The notes below the pieces were generated by a model. The model saw only the letters and a program-made list of their open reading frames with translations, did not search any database and had not been told where the DNA came from. Positions 1 through 11,305 of a stretch of DNA of 64,000 bases are shown piece by piece. The position numbers and the translations under genes are program-made. This DNA comes from Pleurotus djamor (Eukaryota > Basidiomycota > Agaricomycetes > Agaricales > Pleurotaceae), in NCBI GenBank assembly GCA_029747585.1, contig JAPEVF010000137.1:1-64000 (forward strand). Direction: 5' to 3'. How positions within the stretch are numbered: position 1 is the first letter of the stretch; the number at the start of each line of letters is the position of its first letter.

Positions 1-127
1 CCCAAGAAGACAAGAGGTCCTTCCTGACGGTAGTCACTGAATAGTGAACAAAATACCGCGTACCCGCGGCATCGTATCTGCGAACAAATAAGAGCTCGGG
101 CCAAAGCAACGAGGATGAGCTTGCGAA

Positions 128-2230
128 ATGACGGAGGATGCACCTAGGGAACCGATATCTTCAGTNTCTCNACAACGNGCGGCTTCGAACCTTTGCGCCC
201 TAGCACTCGCCCTTGTTGATCAGGTGTCTGTATCCCTCGTGAACGCCGCTCTGACTATCTACGCCCTGTTCAACGCCTTTGTCGATCGGACGCTCGCAGC
301 CTTCACGAAGACTACTTCCAACATCCACGCCGCCTTGGATCGCGCCGTTGCCCAGCTCTCAGTAACCTGCCAGATTAGTCTAGAGGGTGCTCTGGTCTAT
401 CAGCATATTTGTGTCGCTGTTCGCCTTCTCGCTTTGACCTCCGGCGTTGCTGTTTCCCTCTCCTCAAGGGCTCACCTACTCGGCAGTTACCATCGTACCA
501 TATTCTTCTGCCAGGCCATTTCCCTCCTCTTCGCCTCAACAGTGCTTGTTCTTGGTGCTCACTACCTTCGCGCTCTCTCCCCTTGTCTGAAGAAGACCTG
601 GAATACCATCAAACCTCGCCTTCATCGGATTGCAAACACCATCATCCGTAGGCTCCCGCTTCCTGAGTTCTCTCAACGGGACATCTTGTTGGTCTTCCGC
701 AGCTGCATCGTTCATCTCAAGCCATGGGCTCTCAATCTTCAAGCTGCTCTCCGCCGAGTCTTCGAATCACCCCTTGTCCACGCAATTGCCGTCAGTCTCT
801 TCCAGGTCATCACTCGGATCGCCGGCATCATGGACTACTACGTCGGACGACCATACTCAGCTCCTCTCAAGTCCATCTATCAGATAGCTGGTGATCTTAT
901 GGCCGCCAACCTATACCATTACTGGAACAGCATTTCCCCTCTCCTTCGTAACTGGTCGCCCAATACTGCCATCCCGGACATTCAGAATGTTACCTACACC
1001 GGGGATGACCTCGCCACCTCAGGACCGCCGGTCTGCATATACCAAGGCCCTCTTCCCTATTATACCAGTCTGTGGGGGCTACCTGGTTTCGTTTGGGTAT
1101 CTTCCACGGAGCGAAAAATATTCTCGTCTGGGATCCGCCTTCGGCGCCGGTATTTCCGCTTAATGCGAGGCCTTATTGGCACTGGTGACTCTGCTCAGGT
1201 TTATCGAGGTCTCCTCACTTTGCACGGCGAGCCGACAAGAGTCTTGGCTCTCAAGGTCATTCATACTGGCGCTGGCGACCTCGCCACCTACCCTGTCATC
1301 AATGAAGCCCACATCCTCTCTGAGCTCAAAGGCGCCCCAGGATTTGTCGATTTCCTTGGGCTTTATCAGAATAACTACCATCTCGGACTCTTACTGGTAA
1401 GATTACCTTCCACCCTTCATCATCCAGCTTACTTATTGCGTTGCCCTAGGCTGCGTATCCCGAAGGTTCGCTCCGGAATCGTCTGAACTCCGTTAAGATA
1501 CTTCCCCTTGATGTTGTCGCGTCATTTACTTCCGAGTTGGTAAGTTGTTCATCCCTTTAGCTTCGCACTGCTTCTTACCGCTTCTCAGATACATTCACTT
1601 CGTCACCTTCATCGACTAGGCATCATTCATCGAAACATCAAGCCTGAGAACATCTTGCTCGAGAATGGTCGTCCAATTATAACCGGTTTTGGCTCCGCCT
1701 TCCTCGTCGATAAAGACACAATCCCAACGCCACCTCCCATCCTTTCACTCGATTTCCCTCCGCTTGACGTCTTCCCGAGGAAAGTTGGAGCTCATGCACC
1801 CACCTGCGTTGGAACTCCCGGCTATATGGCCCCAGAAGTCTTCAATGACAAGCTTTGCTATTCATACGGCGTGGATATCTTTAGCCTCTTTTGTATGACG
1901 CACGAGTTGCTTGTCGGAGAGGTATGTTACTATTGGTCACCATCGGCTTTAACACTTATCGGGGATTCTCCTAGCTTCCTCAAGTTGATCATCGTTGCCA
2001 ATTTGTGTTCCGATCTCGCCACCTTCGTCAATACCCAGTCGCATACGCTCTGCTACGGGAGGTACGTATTTTCATTATGGTTTCGTATGGACAATAATTA
2101 AGCTTTCGAACAACAGGCTTTACGTTATGACTCACGCAAGAGGCCTCGACTCTCATCAATCGTCGAGCATCCTTTCTTCTCACCTCGAAGCACCGATCTC
2201 ACCTTTACGATCCCCGAGTCCTCGCCATGA
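128..2230 (+). CDS. Membrane-associated protein pseudokinase
   Basis: Five exons (128-1396, 1450-1539, 1589-1921, 1975-2061, 2117-2230) give about 630 residues. The N-terminal ~280 residues hold several hydrophobic helices, then comes a protein-kinase fold. Visible motifs are the Gly-rich loop GTGDSAQVYRG, the VAIK-type lysine in ALKVI, a helix-C Glu in NEAHIL, the catalytic loop HRNIKPEN, GFG in place of DFG, and the GTPGYMAPE segment followed by the helix-F Asp. Both the catalytic Asp (HRD to HRN) and the metal-binding Asp (DFG to GFG) are missing, so I infer a pseudokinase with a scaffold or membrane-signalling role. The C-terminal exon ends a normal kinase lobe (SSIVEHPFF). Three N characters at 166, 171 and 178 lie near the start; without them the frame is kept and reads SSVLTTAASN. 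The family closest to the N-terminal part is unknown to me. Confidence 0.8.
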
Positions 2231-2384
2231 TGCCTTCCGCAGTAAGCATCACACCCGCTGCATCTTTCTTTCCCTTTTTCCCTTTGTCTCTCCTCTTTTG
2301 ATATGTATATTTTCTGTTCTTTCCTCTTCTCTTCTTTCCACCACTTCCCAGCATCGCAGCGGGTGCATTTCCTTTTCTCTCTTA

Positions 2385-2600
2385 TATACATACAAAAAAA
2401 ACCGTCAAAAAGATACTAAAAAAGCAGGAAAAAAAGAAAAAAAGATAAAAAGATATAAAAAAAAATGGATNAAAAAGATNAAAAACCGTCTTCATTATTT
2501 AGAGTATTTACATTTTCCCTCCATCTTCCTTATTTACTTTCCATCTCCTCCTCTCCATCTCCTCCTCTCCATCTTCTCCATCTCTCTNGGCCCCATCTCT
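2385..2600. repeat. A-rich low-complexity tract and CTCCTCTCCAT microsatellite
   Basis: About 2391-2490 is almost pure A with scattered G, T and C and contains two N characters (2471, 2480). About 2535-2590 repeats a TCTCCTCCTCTCCA-like unit and contains another N (2588). The A-rich part lies downstream of the kinase stop codon. Both read as simple sequence. Confidence 0.75.
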
Positions 2601-3419
2601 CGCATCCATCTCTTCGCTTCATATCCTCCGCCTTCGACCATCCATGGACCATCGACATCGTCTATCCAACACCTATCTTTCGACAGCCTATCCTCCTTTC
2701 TCCTTTCTCCACCTCACCCTTCTACTCCTCTCCGCCCTGTGAACTCTCTCTTCCTCTCTCCGATCTCATGTCCTGTCCCCTGACCCTTCTTGGTCTCTAC
2801 GTTACGACTTCGACCGCCGCCCCTGCCACTGTCTTCAGCCTATCACCTCCGACCCCTCCGGCGCCGACTCCATCTTCCTCCCATCTATCCAGCCCGATCC
2901 CAGCCTACGCCTTCTGCTACTCCATTGATCCCAACAGTCTATGCCTCTATGCCTCTATGCCCAAAGTCATGCCCCGGCTATCTCCTGCTTCTCCGACGTT
3001 TTATGCCTCATCCTATCCCACAGACTATCCCTATCTCACTATGGTAAGTGTCTCTACGCACTTTTCGCTCATATCATGTACTTACAATCAGCGTACCCTA
3101 GCCCTCAGCTTCAAACACTTCATGCTTCGTTAGTTTGATCCAGTCAACCGCAAAGTCGAAGGGGTCTTAATGTACGTGTTATCGTTGCTTCATTTCCTCA
3201 GCTACCCTCTGACCTCTTTCCCTCATAGTTTGCAGACCTTCGTCGCACCGCCTGTCCCAATCGGACAGTTCTCGAAACGATTATTGCGCCGGCTCGCGTT
3301 CTTCAACGAATCATCACCCTCTCCCTGCTGGCGCGTGCCGGCGCTGCATTACTCAAACAGTCTCATACCTACAGCAGGGAGCGGGATCAAACGGGATTAC
3401 GGTTGATAATGGGAGACTA

Positions 3420-3555
3420 ACCCTCAAAGGGGGTCGTGGGGAGGGTCCCAAAAGGGGACAAGAAGGGAGGGCTCCAAAAGGGAGCAAGAGGGGAGGGCCC
3501 GAATGAGGGCGTGCAGAGGGCACCCGAAAGAGGGTGCAAAGGCCTGAGTCCGGCC
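3420..3555. repeat. Tandem array of six small hairpins with differing stems
   Basis: Six consecutive perfect short inverted repeats have purine-rich loops: ACCC/GGGT (3420-3434), GTCCC/GGGAC (3445-3459), GCTCC/GGAGC (3471-3485), GCCC/GGGC (3497-3510), GCACCC/GGGTGC (3520-3537) and GGCC/GGCC (3541-3555). Loops 2 and 3 are both AAAAG, and the spacers between units are alike (AAGAAGGGAGG, AAGAGGGGAGG). The period is about 23-26 bases. Stem sequences differ between units but stay complementary. Confidence 0.7.
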
Positions 3556-4067
3556 AATGGGATGTAAAGATTTGAGGGCGATCGGGAAGGAAGGATTCAC
3601 GACCTCGACTTCGACTTCGACACCGACTTTAGCTTCATCGACCGACACCTTTGAGACGAACACCAATGATCGACCTCGCATACACCAACCATCCCAACGA
3701 CAGCCTGAGCGCCATCATCCAGGAGAACCCGTGACTCTTTCCATCCCCTCTTTCACTGTAAGCCTTTTCGTGGTTCCTTTTAGCGCACATCATACTGACT
3801 AGTCAATATCGCCCTTCCACAGATCTCTCCGGGGTAGGGCCCCTGCGCTGAGCGCGAGGTCCTACCCCTTCTCGTCATATTGCTTTTATCTCATATTTGT
3901 TTTCTATATAACCTAATTCTCATAATCACTAATAAGTACCCCAATATTCGAGTGATCTGAGTTGGATCTGAGAGCTTAAGCTCAAGTCTGGCTTCATACT
4001 GTGGCTGTCAGGGTCCTTGTTGGTGTTCAGGCCCACGTCTTGGCAAGTCTTTTCTTTACCTTGATCG

Positions 4068-5254
4068 ATGACCAGGACCGACGAATCAACCGGCGCATCA
4101 TCTTCAGGAAATCCTACCGCCAAACGCCCCCGACTCAGTGCCTCTGAACCTACGTCACTACAGCACCCACAATACTACTTCAAAGATGGTAGCATCGCTC
4201 TCTCTGCGCACGAGGACCCTGATGATGAAGACTCTATCTTGCTCATCTTTCGCGTGCACGCATCCATCCTTGCCCGCGAGTCTACCGTTTTTGCGGATAT
4301 GATCGATCTTCCTACGCCATCAGATAATAGTCAGGATATGTACGACGGGGTACCACTTATTCATCTACACGATAAGGCTGAACATGTAAAGGGCTTTTTA
4401 CGTGCGATATACGAGCCTCTGTACGTGATGTTCAATCTACCCAGCTGATACTAAGATTTCTATGACTAACACACAGCATGATCAGGAACCTATTCCTAGA
4501 CGAGTACACATCCAAAGCCATTGACGCAATCGCGGGGCCCCTCATTCTTGCCTACAAGTATGAAGCTCTAGCTATCAAAGAGCGCATTCTCAAACGCGTC
4601 CACGAGGACTGGCCTTCAAACAACTATAAAAAGTGGTGCAGAAGAGACCACATCGTCCGTAATTGCGGCTACGACATCACCCCAGAAAAGCTGATTCATC
4701 TCTCCCACATCACCAACGCACGCACCGAGCTCGCTGTACCTTTATCAATGGCCTACTACGCACTATCATCTTATGTCGAACACACATACGAAAATTCACT
4801 CCTCAAACTCGAGGATATCTTATACGCAATGGCCGGCCGTCGAAAAATGCGGACTTGGATACAGAGTGCAGTAATGGGAGGGATGAATCAGCACTCACTT
4901 CAGACTTGTGCAGAATGCGACATGAATCGCTACACGACCAGTATGATCGCCCATATCGCTTTGTACGACCTCCCAACCTCTCTGTCTGAATGGCAATCTC
5001 TATCATCTTCCCCACACCTCAATTTACTTGATGGTTTGTGTGGTTCTAAGAAGTGTGCCGCAAGGGTTAGCGCGTGGCTGAACAAAATTCTTCTCAAAGC
5101 GTATTCCATGATCCCTGAGTTCTTCTCAATATCAACTTGGGATAAAGATGGGCTCGATGCCAAAGTCGAGTTTGAGGTATTTAGCTCAATCAGTATCTAT
5201 GGTGCGAGTTCGCTCATGCCTTGACCTTCCTAGCCTTACGACGAACAGACATAA
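4068..5254 (+). CDS. BTB/POZ domain protein, paralogue A
   Basis: Exons 4068-4420, 4477-5176 and 5234-5254 give 357 residues. After a short tail with KRPRL comes YYFKDGSIALSAHED, then IFRVHASILARESTVFADMIDLP, the classic beta-strand and helix pattern of a fungal BTB fold in which the protein meets its partner. The C-terminal half is helical and carries CAEC and LCGSKKC, a possible metal-binding pair conserved in the paralogue at 9549-10737. The final exon codes only for PYDEQT; its tiny size and splice site are shared with the paralogue, which supports the model. BTB proteins of this type are usually adaptors (for example to Cul3) or transcriptional cofactors; which applies here cannot be told. 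Confidence 0.85.
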
Positions 5255-5534
5255 TAATATGGCGGCTTCCAGTTGCCAACGTCACTTATTACAAAAGTCT
5301 ATACATAAGGTAATCAATTACAAAAGACAGATACATTGTGCAATATACATATGCTATACGATAAGAGGTCCGTCACGGTGATGCATGAGACAAGGAATGT
5401 AAATGGTAAATAAGGATAGTATGTAAGTCGTCAGATCGTGAATACATGCAACAAGGTCGTCAAAAGTCCGAAGATAGCATCATTGAAAGATCGTGGTACG
5501 CGATGAGGCATCGAACACGGTCAACATGTTCCGC
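5255..5534. other. Convergent 3' ends of BTB A and the receptor-like gene
   Basis: 280 bases separate the stops of two converging genes. It is AT-richer than its neighbours and has no coding signal; it presumably holds both 3' ends. Confidence 0.6.
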
Positions 5535-8435
5535 TCAACTCTTGATAGGAATCCTAGGATCCGGTCCCTTCCTCGGCACGCCAGTCATCTGCGAATACAA
5601 CGACGGTGCAGACGCCCGCGAGTCCCGATTCCTCTTCCTATCCTCCTCTCTAGGATAATCGTACTGCCCCAACAACTGATCATAATCCGCTTCCCCTCTC
5701 CTCGCCTCCTCAGCAGCGCGCAACCGTTCCAAACGCACGCTCTCCGGAGTATTATCGTACGTCATATTGAACGGCTCGCTGATCTCGTATCGTCTCGTAG
5801 GAGCAGGGACGACACGCGTACTTGGTCGATGGCCGAAGAATTTCTCTCCCCATTGGACCAGGCGCCATTTCCATCCTCCACCCCCACTAGCGGGAGAAGG
5901 GGACGATGGGGAAGAAGGTGGTGGTTGATTCCTCCGGAGAACGTTCCTCCGCCCACTCGCAGTCAATGGAATGCCAAAGGTGATGGCTCTTTTGAGATAC
6001 CACCAACAAGACCGACTCTGTGTAGGCTGAGCGATGATCCCCGTCTGCGCGAATTTGTACGCCGTTCTGTGCGCGCGTTGCTTCCTCGCTCTTCGCCTGA
6101 AACACCAGATAAACATCAACAGAATGAAGGCGCAGCCTAAGGCCATCAAGAGGATCTGCCACCATTCCAGCGGGCGACGAGAAGTGTTGTTGACGACGGT
6201 AGGTTGTTCGAGGCCCGTAATGGTAGGCAGTGGTGGTGTGGTGCTTGTGCCAGAAGGTTGAGGCACGACGACGAGTTCCGAAAGACAAACGCCCAAGCCA
6301 GGAAGAACACTCGATGTACCATTGCAATTCGCCGACACGCAACGACCTGCCCGTAGCACTTGTGTAGAATCCGAACATGCAAGACAGTTCGAAGGCCCTG
6401 ATCCTGAACAACTCGAGCAACTCGAGTCGCATGCTTGACAACTTGAGGAAGTGGGATCGAAGAATTGAGTTTTCGCACATGTGGGGAGGCATCGTCCGTT
6501 CAACAGGACAGGCCGTTCGGGGGGACAGGTGAGACATTGATTGAAGGATCCACCAGAACAGGAGGCACAATCTGGATGACACGTCGAGCACGCGCGAGAC
6601 GAGGTGCTGGTAAACGTGTTCCCAGGACAATTCTGCACGCAACGGCCATCACTTGTAGCGAGTTGATTGTTTGGACAGGAGAGACAAAAGTTGGGCGATC
6701 CAGCGCAAGAACTGCAGGAAGAGTCGCATGGTGTACAAGTAAAGTTGTCCTGCGACGAGACAACTGTGCCGGAAGGACAAGCGTCAACGCATTGTCCGTT
6801 GGAGAGGAAGGAGCCGGGGATACACGCGGTACATTGGATCCTGTCTGCTGTAGAAGCAGCATTGAAGTTTGGAATACTGCATGAAGAACACTTGGCTGGG
6901 CAAGCTAACGAAAGAAGTTAGCAAGAGGGATCAGAGAAAAAGACAGTCAGTAGACGTACCATCACACGACTTCTTATTGTTGTCCGCGATCAAGTTGGAA
7001 CCTTCGCAAACACCATTCCCGTCCGCTCGAACACAGCCTCCGTTGAAAGTGAAACTACCAGCCGCGCACACGAAGCAATCGTTCGAGGTTGGGCCACGGC
7101 AAGATTGGCAGGACGGGGAACACGCAGAACATGCACCACCGTTGGCGAAGCTCCCTGTGAAATATTCAATCAACCGTTCGTAAAGTCGACTAATTCGGCT
7201 TACCTTCTGGGCAGACAGTTCCAGTGTTCGTTGATGTTGGTACAGGTTGGCACTTGGCACGGTCGTTGGCGTCCTGCGTGAAGCCAGTCTTGCAAGTGAG
7301 ACATGCGCCGTTTCCGTCAGCACAGCGGTCACAACCCAACTGGCAGACTACCAGAAATTCCAGTGAGACGCAACGAAAATGGGAACTAGACAAAGGAGCT
7401 CACGTTTGCAGTCACCCGTAGAAGTTTGGAAGAACCCATCCTGGCACTTTGCGCAAGCCGTTCCATTATCAGCTCGGGTAAAACCAGGACTACACGCGCA
7501 TTCGCCATTCGCCCCACAGACGCCATTCAAACAGTTGCAGGTGGAAGGGGCATTCTTCACAGGCGAATCCAAGCACCTCCCAGAGCCACCAATCCCCTCG
7601 TCACACGTCGTACAATCCGAGGGACAAGCTTGACACGAAGGACCGAAATGACCAGATGCGCATGATTCACAAGACGCGCCGGTGAAGCCAGGTTGACACG
7701 AACACGTCCCCGACACGGAACATATTCCGCCTACGCCTGAACACGGTGGCGAGCACGCAGAGGATTGGATGTCGAGCAAGGTGAGCGAGGAGCTGTTCCC
7801 AAAAGGCAATTGTGCAAGATCCGGTACTGAATCCCAAACGACAATATGGGAATTTGGACCGCTGCTTATTGAAGCCCAAATGTTGGACCCGATTGCTATT
7901 GATTTCGCAGATGAAAGTGAGGTGGAGGCGGTGGAGTTGGGTGAAGAGGGAAGGGGGGCAAACGCTGACTGCCCCGAGTACAAAGACTCTGGGAAAACGG
8001 CGAGTCCTGGGTCCAAAGCCAAGGTTAAAGGCAAGGATATTGAACTCGAGTTGCCGAATCCTGGCGAAGACGAGAGGGTGGCGGTACGAGAAGTGAGTAT
8101 GTCGTGTAGGAGTTGGGGGTTTGTCGTGGACGTATATTGCCCTGGAAGTAGTTGCAGACTTGTTGGTGCATTGGAGGAAGATACAGTAGCGCCGACTGGG
8201 CATTGTGAATCAACAGCTCCCATCAGTGAAATGTAGCCACTTACTTGTAATATTAGAATATCCCTGCAGACACTGTCCAGGTATACAGATGACTCTGGGC
8301 GTTGATTGGGCCACAGTTATTTCTGATAAAAGCGATGAGGAGGAGATCAACTGGCAACGAAACGACGGACATACCAAAGAAAGTGCAAAGAAGGGACAAA
8401 ATTCCCAAAGGTAGAATACGAAAGTCAGGAAACAT
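5535..8435 (-). CDS. Secreted-domain receptor-like protein with furin/EGF-type cysteine-rich repeats and one TM helix
   Basis: Six exons (8435-8375, 8322-8245, 8195-7404, 7347-7204, 7154-6960, 6904-5535) give 879 residues. A signal peptide (MFPDFRILPLGILSLL) leads into a Ser-rich ectodomain. Next are an EGF/laminin-like stretch (CSCQPGFTGASCESC) and a long series of CxxCxxxC furin-like repeats (CDSSCSSCAGS, CHPDCASCSGG). A single transmembrane helix (WWQILLMALGCAFILLMFIWCF) is followed by an RRRARK stop-transfer and a cytosolic tail of about 200 residues. It matches the growth-factor-receptor-domain proteins common in basidiomycetes, whose ligands are not known. The start was chosen because exon 1 ends in phase with VICIPGQC and gives a clean signal peptide. 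Confidence 0.85.
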
Positions 8436-9548
8436 GAGAGATGGTGGTGGTAAGTGAAGAAGAAGAAATGAGTGGCCCAAGGACCACAGCACCGAGAAGA
8501 GTCATTGTCGTCGGGAGACCGACTCTATTGTTCTTCCCAGACAATAGAGGCGCGCTATTTGGTTACTTCGGCACAGCCAAACAACGAGCCCCTAGGTCAG
8601 GGCGCCTGGCGTCGACAACCTCGACAAGACTAGAATATGTGTATCCAGGGTCAAAAGGTGAGGCATACCGCAATAAAAGAGCACGTTGGTAACGCGAGGA
8701 GTTGCGGGGTACTCATGAAGAGGTGTCAGAGTCAGCAGAGATAGAAACGAAGTTAACCAAGAGCTCACCTGATGCCCCTGAGCTCCAGGAGACTTCGGTT
8801 TGCCCGACCTCGACGTTGCTGGATACGGTGCAACACGAGAAACAGCAAATCAATGCTGAAACAATCTCCCATGCGAAGTGTGAATGTGCACACGTGTATG
8901 GGCGGTGGTAGGAACCCTATTTCGCTCGCCGCTGGTCACTGAGCCTCAGAATGCCTGACTCTAGATCTCAATGTGCGGTCAATCAAAGTTTATCTGAACG
9001 CGCACACTAACTCACCTTGCTCATACCCTAATCTACGCACCAACTACGACTCCACAGTCCGTACTTTTGGCCGAGTAAACGGGATTCTGGTCATAAGAAG
9101 GTCATTTGGACGCATATATGCAACGAAAACGCGTTGGACGACGACAAGACGCATACCCAAGTCCTGCATATAGCGATCCTATGCAAAAGGAGAACGTTTC
9201 TGGGAACGTTGAGGCGATTGTATGATTTGATGGATAAATAATGAACGTTTGAACTCGGAATCTGGGATTTTATAGGATGGTGGTGGAACAGAAGAAAGAG
9301 GGACATGGTTTCGAAGTCATGGTGCGACTGCTTCGCATGCGCATGTGGTGGGAAAATCGACGTCATAGGAAATCACCGAGTTCGTCTGCTCATTTGAAAA
9401 TCTCGGGCCCTCACACCGCCAGGAGAGGTCCCCCCATCAGACTGAGATCAAGATTCTACATCGACTAGATCTGCAACGTGCTAGCAAGGACCGTGGTGTA
9501 AACAGTCGAATTTAGCTACTACGAATGCGCCTGCTCCGCAACGCTCGC
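8436..9548. other. Intergenic region upstream of the receptor-like gene
   Basis: About 1.1 kb lies between the start of the receptor-like gene and the stop of BTB B, both on the minus strand. Open frames here are short and carry no family motif. It should hold the promoter of the receptor-like gene and the 3' end of BTB B. I see nothing else. Confidence 0.5.
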
Positions 9549-10737
9549 TCAAGACGCGTCGACATAAGGCTAACAAAACCCATTAACAAAGTGATATCGA
9601 CAAACATAACGAGGAGACATACCTCGAACTGTGGCGGGTCAACGAACCCTTGTTCATCCCAAGTCTTGATGTCGAAGAACTCGGGGATCATATCATAAGC
9701 TTTAAGGAGTATCCTCTTCAACCACGCAGCAGCTCTCTGGCGGCATATCGCGGAGGAACAAAGGCCATCCAGCGAATATCCAGGTTTAAGCATGGATAAA
9801 ATTATTTTCCATTGAACGAGGGAGTCCGACGACGTTCGCAGAGCTGCATTGGCGAGCATGCCTGCTGTATAGCGCGCCACATTGCAGGATGCACAGGCTC
9901 GAAGTGAGGACGATTGCTTCCCTGCAAAAACAGAGCTGCATATCCAATTTTGCATGTAATGACGACCGGTCATTGCATACAGGACATCCTTGCTTGTGAG
10001 AAGCGAGTGATTGTAGTATGATTCGGGGTGTGAGGACAAAAAGTAATAAACGGTCGATAGAGGCACAGTGAGTTCGGACCGTGTCTTCGAAATATGGGAG
10101 AGATGGATGAGTTTCTCCGATATGAAGTCGGAGCCGGCAGCATTAATTTTGAGTATCCTCTTCTCGCAATCATTCGGGGACCAGTCGTCATGTATCCGCT
10201 TGATGATGCGGTCTTTGATTGCCAAGGCGTCGTATTTGTGCGCAAGGATGAGAGCCCCTGCTAAGGCGTCAACGGCTTTTCCCGTGTATTCGTCTAGGAA
10301 TAAATTTCTTTTTGGTAGAAATGCAGAGGTATGAGTGATCCACCCAATGAGATCGGAGACGTCGCTACTCACAGCGGATCGTAGATGGCAAGTAGGAAAC
10401 CCCGCACGTGTTCAGCCCTATCATGTAAATGAAGGAGGGGAGCCCCATCATATGTGTCCTGAGTCTCATCTGCTGGTGTGGGAAGGTCCATCATGTCCGC
10501 GAAAACGGTGGACTGGCGAGCAAGGACGGTCATGTGCGCTCGAAAGAGGAACACGATAGAATCTAGGTTATCAGGATCCTCGTGCGCGGAGAGCACAATA
10601 TTGCCATCCTTGAAGTAGTACTGCGAGTCCTGTAGGGTCGTAGGCTCATATAAACTGAGTCGAGGGCGTTTGGCAGGATGAGCGTCATCAGATACTTGAT
10701 TCATGGGCGAGGTCGAACAGCAAAAGTTTTTGGCCAA
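9549..10737 (-). CDS. BTB/POZ domain protein, paralogue B
   Basis: Exons 10737-10373, 10307-9623 and 9569-9549 give 356 residues. The order matches paralogue A: AKPRL-like tail, YYFKDGNIVLSAHED, FRAHMTVLARQSTVFADMMDLP, then NLFLDEYTGKAVDAL and IPEFFDIKTWDEQGF. CASC and LCSSAIC align with CAEC and LCGSKKC in paralogue A. Both introns sit at the same places; the last one leaves a seven-codon exon ending PYVDAS. Translation could also begin at Met12 (10704), just before the region alignable to paralogue A. The gene is inverted relative to its copy, with the receptor-like gene between them. Confidence 0.85.
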
Positions 10738-11305
10738 GCGTTTATCTAGGCGCCCTTCCTAAATTTCAGCGTGCTTAACTTCAGCTTTGTCCACTCTAAA
10801 CATCGTCAAAATCATTCGCAGCATGGTTTTTGCGGCTTCAGTATTCCAGCACATTCCGGAGGTGATTTGAACTGGACGGGTCCAGCTGCTTTCTTGGGTT
10901 AGACGCGTTTTGTACGCGTTGTTGAAATTACCCATTTTCAAACCGCCTCCACAACTTATCCATACCTTCGAAATGCACGTCCATATCCAGCGATATAATC
11001 GTTTTCGCGCCTCCGCTGATGTATCGGGAAGACCTAAAACATGGACGACGCGTTCTCATTGTTTCACTATCCCAACCTCTGTGTGGACTCGCCACGGATC
11101 AGAAAAAGTTCCCGTGTAGAATCAACAGACGTGCCGCCAACCCGTGCCGTTTGTCTCGCTGTCTTGATGAAAGCATCGAAGCTAGCCGTCTCATTCGGGC
11201 TGTAGTCTTTGTTTGGTGAAGCGTGACAGATCGCGGCCGTCCATTCCAACCGCCTATGAAACTCAAACTCTATCTGCTACTTCCACATCCCTCAACAAAG
11301 CTACC
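10738..11305. promoter_or_regulatory. Divergent promoter region, BTB B / alpha-amylase
   Basis: About 570 bases separate two divergently transcribed genes, so both promoters must lie here. No convincing TATA box or named operator stands out. An in-frame ATG at 11213 upstream of the amylase would bury the signal peptide, so 11306 is preferred. Confidence 0.5.

Larger units (their letters stand above)
2231..4067. other. Gene-poor stretch with low complexity and orphan exon-like pieces
   Basis: It begins with T/C-rich then A-rich sequence (about 2270-2490), then C/T-rich repeats. From about 2770 to 3400 there are open pieces with plausible introns, for example GTAAGT at 3043 with an acceptor before 3134, and one with its acceptor before 3230 followed by FADLRRTACPNRTVLETII. 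I could not build a full gene or recognise a family. A structured array lies at 3420-3555, and a GGGGTAGG/CCTACCCC inverted repeat near 3834-3878. This could be a decayed mobile element or a fast-evolving gene. Confidence 0.4.

Noticed and set aside
7769..8236. 155-codon plus-strand frame
   Set aside because: It lies antisense to exon 3 of the receptor-like gene, which has a coherent protein and splice structure.
11213..11305. Upstream in-frame ATG for the amylase
   Set aside because: It would put 31 polar residues before the signal peptide; 11306 gives a proper secretion signal.
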